Below, piece by piece: positions 24,531-33,100 of a stretch of 39,047 bases of DNA. The DNA comes from Pararhodospirillum oryzae (GTDB lineage Bacteria > Pseudomonadota > Alphaproteobacteria > Rhodospirillales > Rhodospirillaceae). The notes under the pieces were generated by a model that saw only the letters and a list, made by a program, of their open reading frames with translations, did no database searches and was not told the origin of the DNA. The stretch spans positions 1-39,047 of the forward strand of contig NZ_BJZO01000039.1 of assembly GCF_007992075.1 (NCBI RefSeq), in the 5' to 3' direction. The first letter of the stretch is position 1. Every line of letters starts with the position of its first letter. A program made the position numbers and the translations under genes.

Positions 24531-24834
24531 TGAACCCGCCGGCAGAAGGGGCAAGGGATACGCGGCACGAGGTCATTTTTTCGAAGACAACATTTTTGGG
24601 AAGGGCGCGGGAAGGGCTGATTGACAGCCTTCCGGGGCCTGCCTACCCTCGCCTTTCTCCGGGGGACAAAACCCGACGAATCAGAATCTTTCGACCGGAA
24701 CGTGAAACGGACAGACTCCAGAGCGAATTGCGGTCAAAATAGATCAGAGAATGTGTTCTAAATCTTTGAATGTCCGCATTTTCAAAGCAATCAAATGCTG
24801 TCCATTTCGGATAAAAATGCTCTAGGAGAAGGCA
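24531..24834 (+). promoter_or_regulatory. Intergenic region upstream of the GT2-rfbF-rfbG operon
   Basis: 304 nt without a convincing gene. The right half (24680-24825) is AT-richer and should hold the operon promoter. The second copy of the 20-bp dispersed repeat lies at 24805-24824, directly before the AGGAGAAGG ribosome site of the next gene. Confidence 0.5.
24805..24824 (+). repeat. Dispersed 20-bp repeat, copy 2
   Basis: TTTCGGATAAAAATGCTCTA, 18 of 20 identical to positions 1-20 and in the same orientation. It sits in the untranslated leader just before a ribosome binding site. Confidence 0.5.
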
Positions 24835-25530
24835 ATGCCGCTGTTTTCGATCATCGTGGTCGACTATGACGGGTCGGTTCCGCGTGAACGGGCCCGGCGG
24901 GGATTGGCCTCGCTGGCGGCGCAGCGGTTTCGGGACTTCGAAGTCATCGTGTTGCACGATGGTCCGCGCACCCATGGTTCATGCGCCGACGATCTCGCGG
25001 GGCTGGACCTGCCCCTGGTCAGGAGCACCCAGACCACCACCCGCATCGGAGACTGGGGCCATTCCCTGCGCGATGCCGGATTGCAGTTGGCGCAAGGGGA
25101 GTACATCGTCCACTTCAACGCGGATAATATCTTGTATCCCGAGGCCCTGGCGCGGCTGGCGGAGGAACGGACCCGGCCGGTCGAGGAGTGGGTTCAGGTG
25201 CACGATCCCGGCTTGGGGACGACGCGTCCCCTGGCGGTGGACGATCCCGAAATCTTTCTGTTTCCCATCATCATGCGCGGCATGGCCCTGGTCGCCGGAC
25301 GCCTGATCCGGTTCCCGGCGCGTGAAAACGACCTGGGCCTGGTCCTGTCGGGCCTTCCGCCCGTGTGCCACCGGATTGATTGCATGCAGGTGGTGGCCCG
25401 GCGGACCCTGTGGCAGCGGATCGGGGGATGGTATGACAAATCCGCGGATAGCGACTGGAAGATCTACGAACGGTTGCTTGCGGAAGCGGCACCGCGTTAT
25501 GTGAACGCCATTCTGGGCGAGCACTGGTAG
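24835..25530 (+). CDS. GT2-like glycosyltransferase
   Basis: A 231-residue GT-A fold protein, shorter than most GT2 enzymes. SIIVVDYDGS is the first strand, AAQRFRDFEVIVLHDGP the second, and GEYIVHFNADNILYPEAL carries the metal/nucleotide motif, with Asp-Asn in place of a classic DxD. DWKIYERLL near the end is like the family's downstream acidic motif. No membrane helices, so cytoplasmic. A strong ribosome site, AGGAGAAGG, is placed 3 nt before the ATG. It leads the plus-strand operon with rfbF and rfbG, so it may transfer the CDP-activated deoxysugar made by them. Donor and acceptor are inferred from context only. Confidence 0.8.
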   Translation: MPLFSIIVVDYDGSVPRERARRGLASLAAQRFRDFEVIVLHDGPRTHGSCADDLAGLDLPLVRSTQTTTRIGDWGHSLRDAGLQLAQGEYIVHFNADNILYPEALARLAEERTRPVEEWVQVHDPGLGTTRPLAVDDPEIFLFPIIMRGMALVAGRLIRFPARENDLGLVLSGLPPVCHRIDCMQVVARRTLWQRIGGWYDKSADSDWKIYERLLAEAAPRYVNAILGEHW

Positions 25531-25575
25531 ACGGCCCCGCCAACGGCGTCCAGGCAACGAAAAACGAGGCAGGAC

Positions 25576-26349
25576 ATGAAGGCGGTCATCCTGGCAGGAG
25601 GAAAGGGCACCCGGTTTCGCGAGGAAACGGAGTCTCGCCCCAAGCCCATGGTGGAAATCGGTGGTTATCCCATCTTGTGGCATATCATGAAGATTTATGC
25701 CGCCCATGGCGTGACCGATTTCATCGTCTGCCTGGGGTACAAGGGATATGTCATCAAGGAATATTTCGCGAATTATTTCCTGCATATGTCGGATGTGACC
25801 ATCAATCTGAAGACGAACAGTCTCGCGGTCCATCGCAGCAGCGCCGAACCCTGGCAGATCACCTTGGTCGATACCGGCGACGAGACCATGACCGGCGGCC
25901 GCCTGAAGAAAATCAAGCCGTATCTCGACGACGGGCCGTTTTGCATGACCTACGGCGACGGCGTCAGCGACGTGAATATTCAAGAAAGCATCCGTGTCTT
26001 CGAGCAAGGGCAAGCCCTGGCCCAGGTCACGGCCGTGCGGGCGCCGGGGCGCTTTGGAGTGCTGGACCTTGATCCCCGTTCGCGGGTGCGGGCATTCCAG
26101 GAAAAGGTGTCGGACGGGTGGATCAACGGTGGGTTTTTTGTGCTTTCGCCGCGCGTTCTTGAGTACATCCACGACGACATGACCATGTGGGAGCAAGAGC
26201 CGCTGGAAGCCCTGGCCGCCGACGGGCAACTGCACGCCTACCGGCATGACGGCTTCTGGCACTGCATGGACATGCTGCGCGACAAGGAAGCCCTGGAAAA
26301 ACACTGGTCCAGTGGACGGGCCCCCTGGAAGGTCTGGCAGGATGAGTGA
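25576..26349 (+). CDS. rfbF: Glucose-1-phosphate cytidylyltransferase
   Basis: A 257-residue nucleotidyltransferase of exactly the usual RfbF length. It makes CDP-glucose from CTP and glucose 1-phosphate. The signature LAGGKGTRFREET (6-18) is followed by RPKPMVEIGG, GYKGYVIKEYFANYF, MTYGDGVSDVNI (the metal-binding Asp) and WINGGFFVLSP. WMDT-like DGFWHCMDMLRDKEALE is typical of the C-terminal part. It overlaps rfbG by 8 nt, so the two enzymes are made together and form the first two steps of CDP-deoxyhexose synthesis. Confidence 0.96.
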   Translation: MKAVILAGGKGTRFREETESRPKPMVEIGGYPILWHIMKIYAAHGVTDFIVCLGYKGYVIKEYFANYFLHMSDVTINLKTNSLAVHRSSAEPWQITLVDTGDETMTGGRLKKIKPYLDDGPFCMTYGDGVSDVNIQESIRVFEQGQALAQVTAVRAPGRFGVLDLDPRSRVRAFQEKVSDGWINGGFFVLSPRVLEYIHDDMTMWEQEPLEALAADGQLHAYRHDGFWHCMDMLRDKEALEKHWSSGRAPWKVWQDE

Positions 26350-27400
26350 AGCGTTCTGGGCCGGTAAACGGGTTCTGGTCACCGGGCACACGGGCTTCAA
26401 GGGGGCGTGGCTGGCCTTCTGGCTCCAGCGGATGGGGGCCCGGGTTGGCGCCATTGCGTTGCCCCCCGAGCGCACGGCCTTGTTCACGCTGCTGGATCTG
26501 GAAACCCTGACCGACAGCCATTTCGTGGACATTCGCGACGCCCATGCGGTGCGCGACGTGGTCGGGCGCCTTCAGCCCGAGATCGTCTTCCATCTGGCGG
26601 CCCAGGCCCTGGTCCGACGCTCCTATGGCACGCCCCTGGACACCGTGGCCACCAACGTGATGGGCACGCTGCATGTGTTCGAGGCGGCGCGGGCGGCCGG
26701 TTCCGTGCGGGTCCTGGTCAATGTCACCAGCGACAAGTGCTACGAGAACCGAGGCTGGGAATGGGGCTACCGGGAAAGCGACGCCATGGGCGGCCACGAT
26801 CCCTATTCCGCCAGCAAGGGGTGCGCCGAACTTCTGGCGACGTCCTGGCGCCGCTCCTTCATGGAAACGGAAGGGATCCGGGTTGCGTCGGTGCGCGCCG
26901 GCAATGTCATCGGCGGGGGCGACCGGGCCGAGGATCGCCTGGTTCCCGATCTGCTCGAAGCCTTTGGCCAGGGTCGTCCGGCCGAAATCCGTCAGCCCCA
27001 GGCGGTGCGCCCGTGGCAACACGTGTTCGAGCCCCTGCGCGGCTATCTGACGGTGGCGCGGCGTTTGTGGGATGACCCGGCCTTGCCCCGCGAGTGGAAT
27101 TTCGGGCCCGGCCTGGGCGGCGAGTGCCCGGTGCGCGTCGTGGCCGACCGCCTGGTGGCCCTGTGGGGAGAGGGGGCGGCCTGGGTTCATCCCGAAGGCC
27201 AGACCCACCCCCATGAACAGCACCGGTTGCGCCTGGATATTTCCCGGGCGGCCGAGGGGCTGGGCTGGCGGCCATGCTGGTCGCTCGATCAGGCCCTGGC
27301 CGCGACCGTGGCCTGGCAGAAGGGCCTGATCGCGGGCAAGGCGATGGCGGCCTTGAGCGCGGCCCAGCTGGATCAGTACCTCGAAGACGCCGCCCCGTAG
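26342..27400 (+). CDS. rfbG: CDP-glucose 4,6-dehydratase
   Basis: A 352-residue extended short-chain dehydrogenase that uses bound NAD to convert CDP-glucose to CDP-4-keto-6-deoxyglucose. GHTGFKGAWL (15-24) is the cofactor loop, with the Lys typical of RfbG. The catalytic part shows NVTSDKCYEN (128-137) and Tyr155/Lys159 (DPYSASK). RAGNVIGGGDRAEDRLVPDLL and RPWQHVFEPLRGYL are diagnostic of RfbG. The frame is open upstream within rfbF, but ATG 26342 gives the family's start (WAGKRVLVTGH). No rfbH (3-dehydratase) or CDP-hexose reductase follows, so the final sugar is unknown; the rfbC-like epimerase at 2490 could act next. It ends 23 nt from a convergent gene. Confidence 0.95.
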   Translation: MSEAFWAGKRVLVTGHTGFKGAWLAFWLQRMGARVGAIALPPERTALFTLLDLETLTDSHFVDIRDAHAVRDVVGRLQPEIVFHLAAQALVRRSYGTPLDTVATNVMGTLHVFEAARAAGSVRVLVNVTSDKCYENRGWEWGYRESDAMGGHDPYSASKGCAELLATSWRRSFMETEGIRVASVRAGNVIGGGDRAEDRLVPDLLEAFGQGRPAEIRQPQAVRPWQHVFEPLRGYLTVARRLWDDPALPREWNFGPGLGGECPVRVVADRLVALWGEGAAWVHPEGQTHPHEQHRLRLDISRAAEGLGWRPCWSLDQALAATVAWQKGLIAGKAMAALSAAQLDQYLEDAAP

Positions 27401-27423
27401 CCGCGCGGGCGGCGGCTGAAGGG

Positions 27424-29217
27424 TCAGGCGCTTTCTTGCAAGGAAAGGGTGTGCGCCTTCCGATAGAAGGCCTCCAGGGCGCGGACGACATCCGTGTCCC
27501 GGTACAAGCGGCCGTGCTGCTGAAGGAGGCGCTCCTTCATCGCGGCGCGCCAGGCGCCATCCGTGCCCAGGCGCACGGCGATGCGCACATAGTCGTTCAG
27601 GTCCTGGGCGATGAGTTCCGTCATTCCCATCAAGGACAACATGGCATAGGTATGACGCCCGCGCATGAATGTCGTGGGAAGGGTCACGGGAGGCAGGCCA
27701 CGTGACAGGGCTTCCAGGGTTGTGTTGCCCCCGGACCAGCCGATGGAATCCAAGAAAACATCGCACGCACCGTTAAGCGCCAGGAAGTCCCGCCAATCCA
27801 TCCAGGGCATGAAGACAAGGTGAGCGGCGGGATCAAGACCCGCGATCCGGAAAGCATTCTCAAGGCGCGCCTTGAAATGCCGGTTGGTCATGAACTGGGT
27901 CTTGTGGAGGATGAAAATAAACCTGGAATCTGGAATCTGGCGGGCAATGGCGGCGAAAACGGCGTCGTGTTGGGGCTGGTATTTTTGAAGAGCCTGGCTA
28001 CACAGGAACAAAATGCCTTCGGGGAGTCCCAGGGCGGCGCGATCCTTTTCGTTCCGGGCCGGTGTGGGAGTGTAGGCAATGGAAAGGCGGGGCAGCCGCT
28101 CCAGGCGTTCGCTATAAAAGGCGTCGGCGCCCTCGGGTTCCATGGCGTCGGAGCTCAAGAACCAGTCGAGGGTGGGCAGGCCGGTCGTCACGGGATGACC
28201 CCACGAAACGCATTGGACCGGGGCCAGACGCAGGCCGGCCAGGGCGAACACGCGGGGATCCATGCCCAGATCCGGGTAGACCAGAAGATCAAGCTGATCG
28301 TTGCGCACGGTTCGGGCGGCGGTTTCCAGGGGCGCCGTGCGCAGGTCGCGCCCGACCTCGGCCATGCGTAACAGCGTGTCGGTCGAAGCGTCGCGTTGCC
28401 CGCCCAGAACATAGAGGTAGGGCTTGAACGCGCTTCGGTCGAGATGCTGGATCCAGCCGTTGAACAACAGGCTGATGGTATGGCTGCTGAAGCACGAGGA
28501 CGCATAGCCGATCTTGAGCCGGCGGTCGCCGCGTCCTTCCAGGGGCAGGGCCGGGGGGCGGTGGGCCAGATCGGGGAAGCGGGCGGCCATGATCCGGGCC
28601 ACCAGGCGCCCCCAGGTCTCTTGAACCGGGCGGTCGTTTTGCCCCTGGTACGCCAGTTCGAAATTGCCGCGCAGCATGAGGGCCTGCAAGGCCTGCTCGG
28701 CGGCCTCGGGGTCCTGGGGGTGCACGGTGGCGTCCAGGGCACGCAAGGCGGCCACGAAGCGCGCGCGCCAGCGGGCCATGTCCTCGACCGACGGATAAAC
28801 CCGGGGCAAAATGCGGTTCACCAGCCAGCGGGATTCGGCATGATCGGGCGCGGCCACCAGGGCCGCCACGTAGGCGTCCCGGGCGGCCGTGGGGTCGCCG
28901 GCTTCGGCCAGGGCGCGGCCCAAGGCCACGGCCTTGGTCACGTCTCCCGGCGCGCGGGCTGCCGCGCGCGAAAGGGCCTGGAGAAGGGCCATGCGCAGGG
29001 ATTCATTGCGGGAATCAAGGCGACACGCGGATTCCAGGGCCGGGATCGCGACGTCCGGCCGATCGGACTTCAAGGCCACGTGGCCCAGGCCGCCAAGGGC
29101 GGCCGCGTTTTCCGGGGCGCGCTTGAGGGCCGCATGAAAGCAGGCTTCGGCTTCGGCCAGCCGGCCAGCTTCCAACAGGCGCCATCCCTCGGCGGTGGTG
29201 TCGTCGGTCGTGCTCAC
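27424..29217 (-). CDS. TPR / GT41 (O-GlcNAc transferase-like) glycosyltransferase A
   Basis: A 597-residue protein. Its N-terminus (about 8-140) has TPR-like helices (GWRLLEAGRLAEAEACFHAALKR, NAAALGGLGHVALKSDRPDVA). The rest is a GT41-type GT-B domain: LKIGYASSCFSSHTISLLFNGW (His of the OGT active-site region), LAPVQCVSWGHPVTTGLPTLDW, FLCSQALQKYQPQHDAVF and FLDSIGWSGGNTTLEALSRGLPPVTLP followed by RGRHTYAML, the nucleotide-binding part. It is more divergent than the two GT41 proteins further right. Known GT41 enzymes (OGT, SPINDLY, HMW1C) glycosylate proteins in the cytoplasm, so it may modify a secreted repeat protein. Start is GTG 29217 with GGAG about 10 nt before it; the longer open frame would overlap the upstream gene by 130 nt. 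Confidence 0.83.
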   Translation of the reverse strand: MSTTDDTTAEGWRLLEAGRLAEAEACFHAALKRAPENAAALGGLGHVALKSDRPDVAIPALESACRLDSRNESLRMALLQALSRAAARAPGDVTKAVALGRALAEAGDPTAARDAYVAALVAAPDHAESRWLVNRILPRVYPSVEDMARWRARFVAALRALDATVHPQDPEAAEQALQALMLRGNFELAYQGQNDRPVQETWGRLVARIMAARFPDLAHRPPALPLEGRGDRRLKIGYASSCFSSHTISLLFNGWIQHLDRSAFKPYLYVLGGQRDASTDTLLRMAEVGRDLRTAPLETAARTVRNDQLDLLVYPDLGMDPRVFALAGLRLAPVQCVSWGHPVTTGLPTLDWFLSSDAMEPEGADAFYSERLERLPRLSIAYTPTPARNEKDRAALGLPEGILFLCSQALQKYQPQHDAVFAAIARQIPDSRFIFILHKTQFMTNRHFKARLENAFRIAGLDPAAHLVFMPWMDWRDFLALNGACDVFLDSIGWSGGNTTLEALSRGLPPVTLPTTFMRGRHTYAMLSLMGMTELIAQDLNDYVRIAVRLGTDGAWRAAMKERLLQQHGRLYRDTDVVRALEAFYRKAHTLSLQESA

Positions 29218-29261
29218 GATGACAGTTCTCCAGAAATCACGCGGTCGGACGCGAGCGCGGG

Positions 29262-32102
29262 TCAGGCGCCAAGAAGGAGGTCGGTTCTGGCGGCCACGGC
29301 GGTGTCTTGCAGCGCGGCGCGGACCCGTTCGACCACCGGGCCCCAACGGCCATCGGGTCCTTGCCGGAACAGACGCATCGAGGGATACCATGGGGTATCC
29401 TCGCGCTCCAGCAGCCAGCGCCAGTCAGGATGGAAAGCCAGCAAGGCCCAGACCGGGCGGCCCAGGGCGCCGGCCAGGTGGATGATCGAGGTGTCCACGG
29501 CGATGACCAGATCCAGCTGGGACACCACGGCCGCCGTGTCGCCAAAATCCGACAAGGCCGGCCCCAGGTCGATCAGGCGCCCCTTGAAAGCGGAAAGCTG
29601 ATCCGCCGCCGGGCCCTTTTGCAGGCTGAAGAAGGTAACGCCAGGGACATCAAGCAGGGGGGCCAGGGCTGACAGGGCCATGGAGCGGCGCCGGTCATTG
29701 CCGTGCCCGGGGCTCCCGGCCCACACCAGCCCCACCTTGAAGGGGGCGCTGGTCGCGCGGGCCTCCTGGAAAAGCCGGGGCGCCGGGCCGGGAACGCTGA
29801 CGTAGGGGACATCGGCCGGCAGCGTGGAAAGGGTATCCCCGAGCAGGTAGGGGAGGCTCATGAGCGAGCAATAGAGATCGAAGGGGGGGGGCGTGGTGCC
29901 GGCCGCGATGACCTCGTCGGCACCTTTCACGGTGCGCACGACCGGAAGAAGGGGCTCCTGACACTCGACGATGACCCGCGATCCCAGGATTTTCACCAAG
30001 GGAACGTAGCGGATGAACTGCAAGGTGTCCCCCATCCCCTGTTCGCTATGCAAGAACAAGGTACGCCCCGGGAACGGACGTCCGTCCCACCGCGGTTGGG
30101 GATAGGAACGACCCAGCACATCCAGCTTGGACGCGAACCGTCCTTCGTAGGCCGCGAAGCCCCGAGGCAGGTCTCCCTTCAGCAGAAGGCACATTCCCAG
30201 GTTCTTGCCGTTCTCCGGATAGTTGGGATCCAGGACGTTGGCTTTTTCAAACTGCTCCAGGGCTTCGTCGAGCCGGTTTTGGGCCATGAGCGCGGAGCCC
30301 AGGTTGACGACGGCGGCGAAGGCCTGATCGTTCACGGCCAGGGCCTGGCGGCACACGACCTCCGCCTCCATCGGACAATCATCGTCATTGAGGGCCGAGG
30401 CGTAATTGGCCAGGATCGCCGGATTCTTGGGATCAAGCTCCACGGCCCGGCGGTAGCACTCCAGACGTTTCTCCAGGTTTTTTTGATTTTTGTACATGAC
30501 CCCGAGATCGCAATGATAGGTAGCGTTCTCGGGGTCTGAAAGCAGGGCCTGTTCGATCAGACGCGCGGCTTCCGCGAACTCTCCCCGGCCATGATGGAGA
30601 AGCGCCAGGCGATAGGCGGCCACCGCGGTGCCCGGGCTTTGCGTGACGATGGCGGAAAGAATCCGCTCGGCAACCTCCAGGGAGCCTTGCGCCTGGGCCC
30701 GGGCGGCTGTCTGCAAGGCTTGTTCGACCGACATCCGGGACGGGACGGGGGGCAGCGCCGCCGCCACGGGGGGCGGGGGGGCCGGCACGGGAGAAAGGGA
30801 AGCCGGCGCGCCGCGTTCCAGCAGACGGTCATCCGGGCGGGGCGGCGCCGTGGCCAGCCGTTGTTCCGGCACGAGGGGGGGGCGGCCCGTGGCCAGGGTT
30901 TCAATCAGGGCAACGTGCCGGGGCAGGCAAACCCGGCGCAGGTCATAGCCTTCAAGGATGGTGCGCCGGGCCGCGTCCCGGATGTCTTGCAGGCGGTCGG
31001 GGTGATCCAGAACCCGGTCCATCTGGTCGGCAATCCCCTGCCGGTCGAAGAAATCCACCAGAAGGCCGTTGACCCCGTCCTCGATCACTTCCTGGACCGG
31101 GGGGGTCCGGGAGCCCACGACCAGGCATCCGGTGCTCATGGCTTCCAGCATCGACCACGACAGCACGAACGGATAGGTCAGATAGAGGTGGACCGAGGAC
31201 ACCTGCAACACGGCAACGAAGTGTTCATAGGGGACCTGGCCCAGGAAATGGACCCGGGACAGATCGATCCGGCCCTTTTGTTCCTCCAGCAAGGCGTCCT
31301 TGAAGCTGCGTCCGTCCGACAGCGGCGGGCCATAGCTGACGCCATCCCCGCCAATGATCAGGACCTGGGCGCGCGGACGCCGGCGCAGGATCTCGGGCAG
31401 GGCGCGCATGAAAACGTGGAACCCCCGGTAGGGCTCCAGGTTGCGCGACACAAAGGTGATGACCTCGTCCTGGCGGGTCAGAGGGCGGGCCTGGCCGGGC
31501 AGGAAAAGCTGGATGCCGGGCCTGGGCACCAGCACATCGGTGTCGATGCCTTCGTGGAGAACCGAAATCCGGGGATGATGGATCTCGGGATAGCGGGAAC
31601 GCTGCCAGTAAGTCGGAGATTGCCCCCAGTCGGCGGCCTGAAGCCCCAGCAGATTGATGGTATTCATGATGCGTCCATGCGGCGCGTTATCAGGACCCGG
31701 GGGAAATTCAGGGTCGAAAGCCGCATCGCCGCCGGGACGGCCGTAAAAATACTCGAAATAGGAAAGAAGGGGTGTGTCCGGCCAGACATCCTTGAGGAAC
31801 AAGGTCTCGCCCCAGGCGTTATGACCAATCATCACATCGGGGGTGAACCCCTGGGCCTTGAGCCGGCGGGCCTGCTCGAGGACGGCCCGGGCGTTGGCAA
31901 AGGCAGGCCCGACATGCCCGAGGAAAGAGCCCTTCCCTGGGTCTGGCACCGGTTCGGGGGCGTAGATGATTTCCTGAACACCCGGCAGGGATCGCCCGAG
32001 TTCCTGGCGCAAGACCACGACCCTGTGACCCAAGGCTGCGAAATGAGGGGCGACATGCTTGTACTGAGCGGGAAAGCTCTGATGAATAAAGAGGAGGTTC
32101 AT
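29262..32102 (-). CDS. GT4 - TPR - GT9-like trimodular protein
   Basis: A 946-residue fusion. Residues about 1-410 are a GT4-like GT-B glycosyltransferase (LLFIHQSFPAQYKHVAPHFA at the N-terminus, VSRNLEPYRGFHVFMRALPEI, PFVLSWSMLEAMSTG at the donor site). A Pro/Ala-rich linker (about 425-455) leads to about six TPR units (about 460-665, e.g. NATYHCDLGVMYKNQKNLEKRLECYRRAVELDPKNP). Residues about 680-935 resemble a heptosyltransferase/GT9-like module (LFLHSEQGMGDTLQFIRYVPLV, FKVGLVWAGSPGHGNDRRRSM, VISQLDLVIAVDTSIIHLAGALG-like segment). A GTG three codons upstream is possible, but ATG 32102 overlaps the stop of the methyltransferase gene (ATGA), indicating coupling. The fusion could build a disaccharide on one acceptor held by the TPR. 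Sugars unknown. Confidence 0.85.
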   Translation of the reverse strand: MNLLFIHQSFPAQYKHVAPHFAALGHRVVVLRQELGRSLPGVQEIIYAPEPVPDPGKGSFLGHVGPAFANARAVLEQARRLKAQGFTPDVMIGHNAWGETLFLKDVWPDTPLLSYFEYFYGRPGGDAAFDPEFPPGPDNAPHGRIMNTINLLGLQAADWGQSPTYWQRSRYPEIHHPRISVLHEGIDTDVLVPRPGIQLFLPGQARPLTRQDEVITFVSRNLEPYRGFHVFMRALPEILRRRPRAQVLIIGGDGVSYGPPLSDGRSFKDALLEEQKGRIDLSRVHFLGQVPYEHFVAVLQVSSVHLYLTYPFVLSWSMLEAMSTGCLVVGSRTPPVQEVIEDGVNGLLVDFFDRQGIADQMDRVLDHPDRLQDIRDAARRTILEGYDLRRVCLPRHVALIETLATGRPPLVPEQRLATAPPRPDDRLLERGAPASLSPVPAPPPPVAAALPPVPSRMSVEQALQTAARAQAQGSLEVAERILSAIVTQSPGTAVAAYRLALLHHGRGEFAEAARLIEQALLSDPENATYHCDLGVMYKNQKNLEKRLECYRRAVELDPKNPAILANYASALNDDDCPMEAEVVCRQALAVNDQAFAAVVNLGSALMAQNRLDEALEQFEKANVLDPNYPENGKNLGMCLLLKGDLPRGFAAYEGRFASKLDVLGRSYPQPRWDGRPFPGRTLFLHSEQGMGDTLQFIRYVPLVKILGSRVIVECQEPLLPVVRTVKGADEVIAAGTTPPPFDLYCSLMSLPYLLGDTLSTLPADVPYVSVPGPAPRLFQEARATSAPFKVGLVWAGSPGHGNDRRRSMALSALAPLLDVPGVTFFSLQKGPAADQLSAFKGRLIDLGPALSDFGDTAAVVSQLDLVIAVDTSIIHLAGALGRPVWALLAFHPDWRWLLEREDTPWYPSMRLFRQGPDGRWGPVVERVRAALQDTAVAARTDLLLGA

Positions 32103-32842
32103 TTTAAGCACAAGCCTTGTCCAGTGGGTATCTCAAGAACATGCAGCCCTTTTTTGATAAAAAAATTATCTTCTGCGATTTTCTGGTCTTTGTTGTTTAT
32201 CCACCCGTAGTCATCAAGAATAATCATTCCGCCATCGACAACCCTATCAAACAAAAACTCAAGAGCCGATAATTCTGCATGCGCATTATTCATGTCTATG
32301 TGGAGGAACGATATGACATCTGGCACGCCCTCCCGGACAAAAATATCCGGGATAATACCTTTATGGATATGAACATTCGGGAAATGGGCAAACCGCTTGA
32401 CAACGGCGGGATAAAGGTCCGGCCCATGACTGGGACCTCGCAGATACTCCATTTCCGGAGGAAGATCAAATGCATCATAAAGATGAAACGAGCGGTCGCA
32501 GTGGGCAAAATCAAGGGCATCGCATAAAATGCGGGCGCTTGTTCCCTTGTAGGTTCCACATTCAACAAAATCACCCTTGCGTCGCAAACCGTTGCGGGCT
32601 GCCCACAACAGAACCGCTGTCCGCCATATGATTGCTTTTTCTTTTTCTTCTCCGGCATTGGTATTGACGGATGCCATGAACGGCCCATCATCCAAAAAAC
32701 TGAGGTTCCTTTTAAAGGTAAACATATTGTCGCCAATAAATATACCCATGGGATCAAGGGTATCGCAGCACTGTTGGAGACCCTTGATAAAATCTCCATG
32801 GTTTTTCGGTCCCCAAAAAACGTTGGTCGTATAATTTTTCAT
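32099..32842 (-). CDS. TylF/MycF-like sugar O-methyltransferase
   Basis: A 247-residue class I methyltransferase of the macrocin O-methyltransferase (TylF) family. SAM motif I is VECGTYKGTSA (93-103), with the Tyr-Lys seen in TylF relatives. FHLYDAFDLPPE follows, and FLHIDMNNAHAELSALEFLF (179-198) and MIILDDYGW (206-214) carry the Asp residues that bind metal and substrate in this metal-dependent family. It probably methylates a deoxysugar hydroxyl on a nucleotide sugar or glycan. A good ribosome site, AAGGAAGGGAAGG, precedes ATG 32842. The gene is clearly AT-richer than the rest of the cluster, suggesting separate origin. It leads the minus-strand operon with the trimodular protein and the GT41 protein. 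Confidence 0.88.
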   Translation of the reverse strand: MKNYTTNVFWGPKNHGDFIKGLQQCCDTLDPMGIFIGDNMFTFKRNLSFLDDGPFMASVNTNAGEEKEKAIIWRTAVLLWAARNGLRRKGDFVECGTYKGTSARILCDALDFAHCDRSFHLYDAFDLPPEMEYLRGPSHGPDLYPAVVKRFAHFPNVHIHKGIIPDIFVREGVPDVISFLHIDMNNAHAELSALEFLFDRVVDGGMIILDDYGWINNKDQKIAEDNFFIKKGLHVLEIPTGQGLCLK

Positions 32843-33100
32843 TGCCTTCCCTTCCTTTTGGCATTGACGAAAGAAGTGCTGGCATGATTTCCAGGCATTT
32901 TCGTCTCAAGGTAGCGTGTCGGGGAGGCTTGATCAACGGGGTGTGGTTTGATTTTCCGTCGGCGTAAAATCGGCTGCCCCCCGTTGCCTTGGAAGGGTAC
33001 GATCCTGCCCACACGCCCGTCCGCCTCCAAGGACGGAAGAAAGGGCCCCCACGCGGAGGGGCAGGGGCGAAAAGCGGTTTTGGATCAAGGAGAGCCATGA
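32843..33100. promoter_or_regulatory. Divergent promoter region (methyltransferase operon / uxs)
   Basis: 258 nt between divergently transcribed genes; promoters for both must lie here, but no boxes can be named with confidence. AAGGAGAG at 33087-33094 is the ribosome site of the UDP-xylose synthase. Confidence 0.5.

Noticed and set aside
29218-29391. 58-codon extension of GT41 enzyme A
   Set aside because: Overlaps the upstream gene by 130 nt and is Arg/Pro-rich; GTG 29217 has a ribosome site.
30591-32210. 539-codon plus-strand frame antisense to the trimodular glycosyltransferase
   Set aside because: No family similarity; the opposite strand has continuous GT4, TPR and GT9-like motifs.
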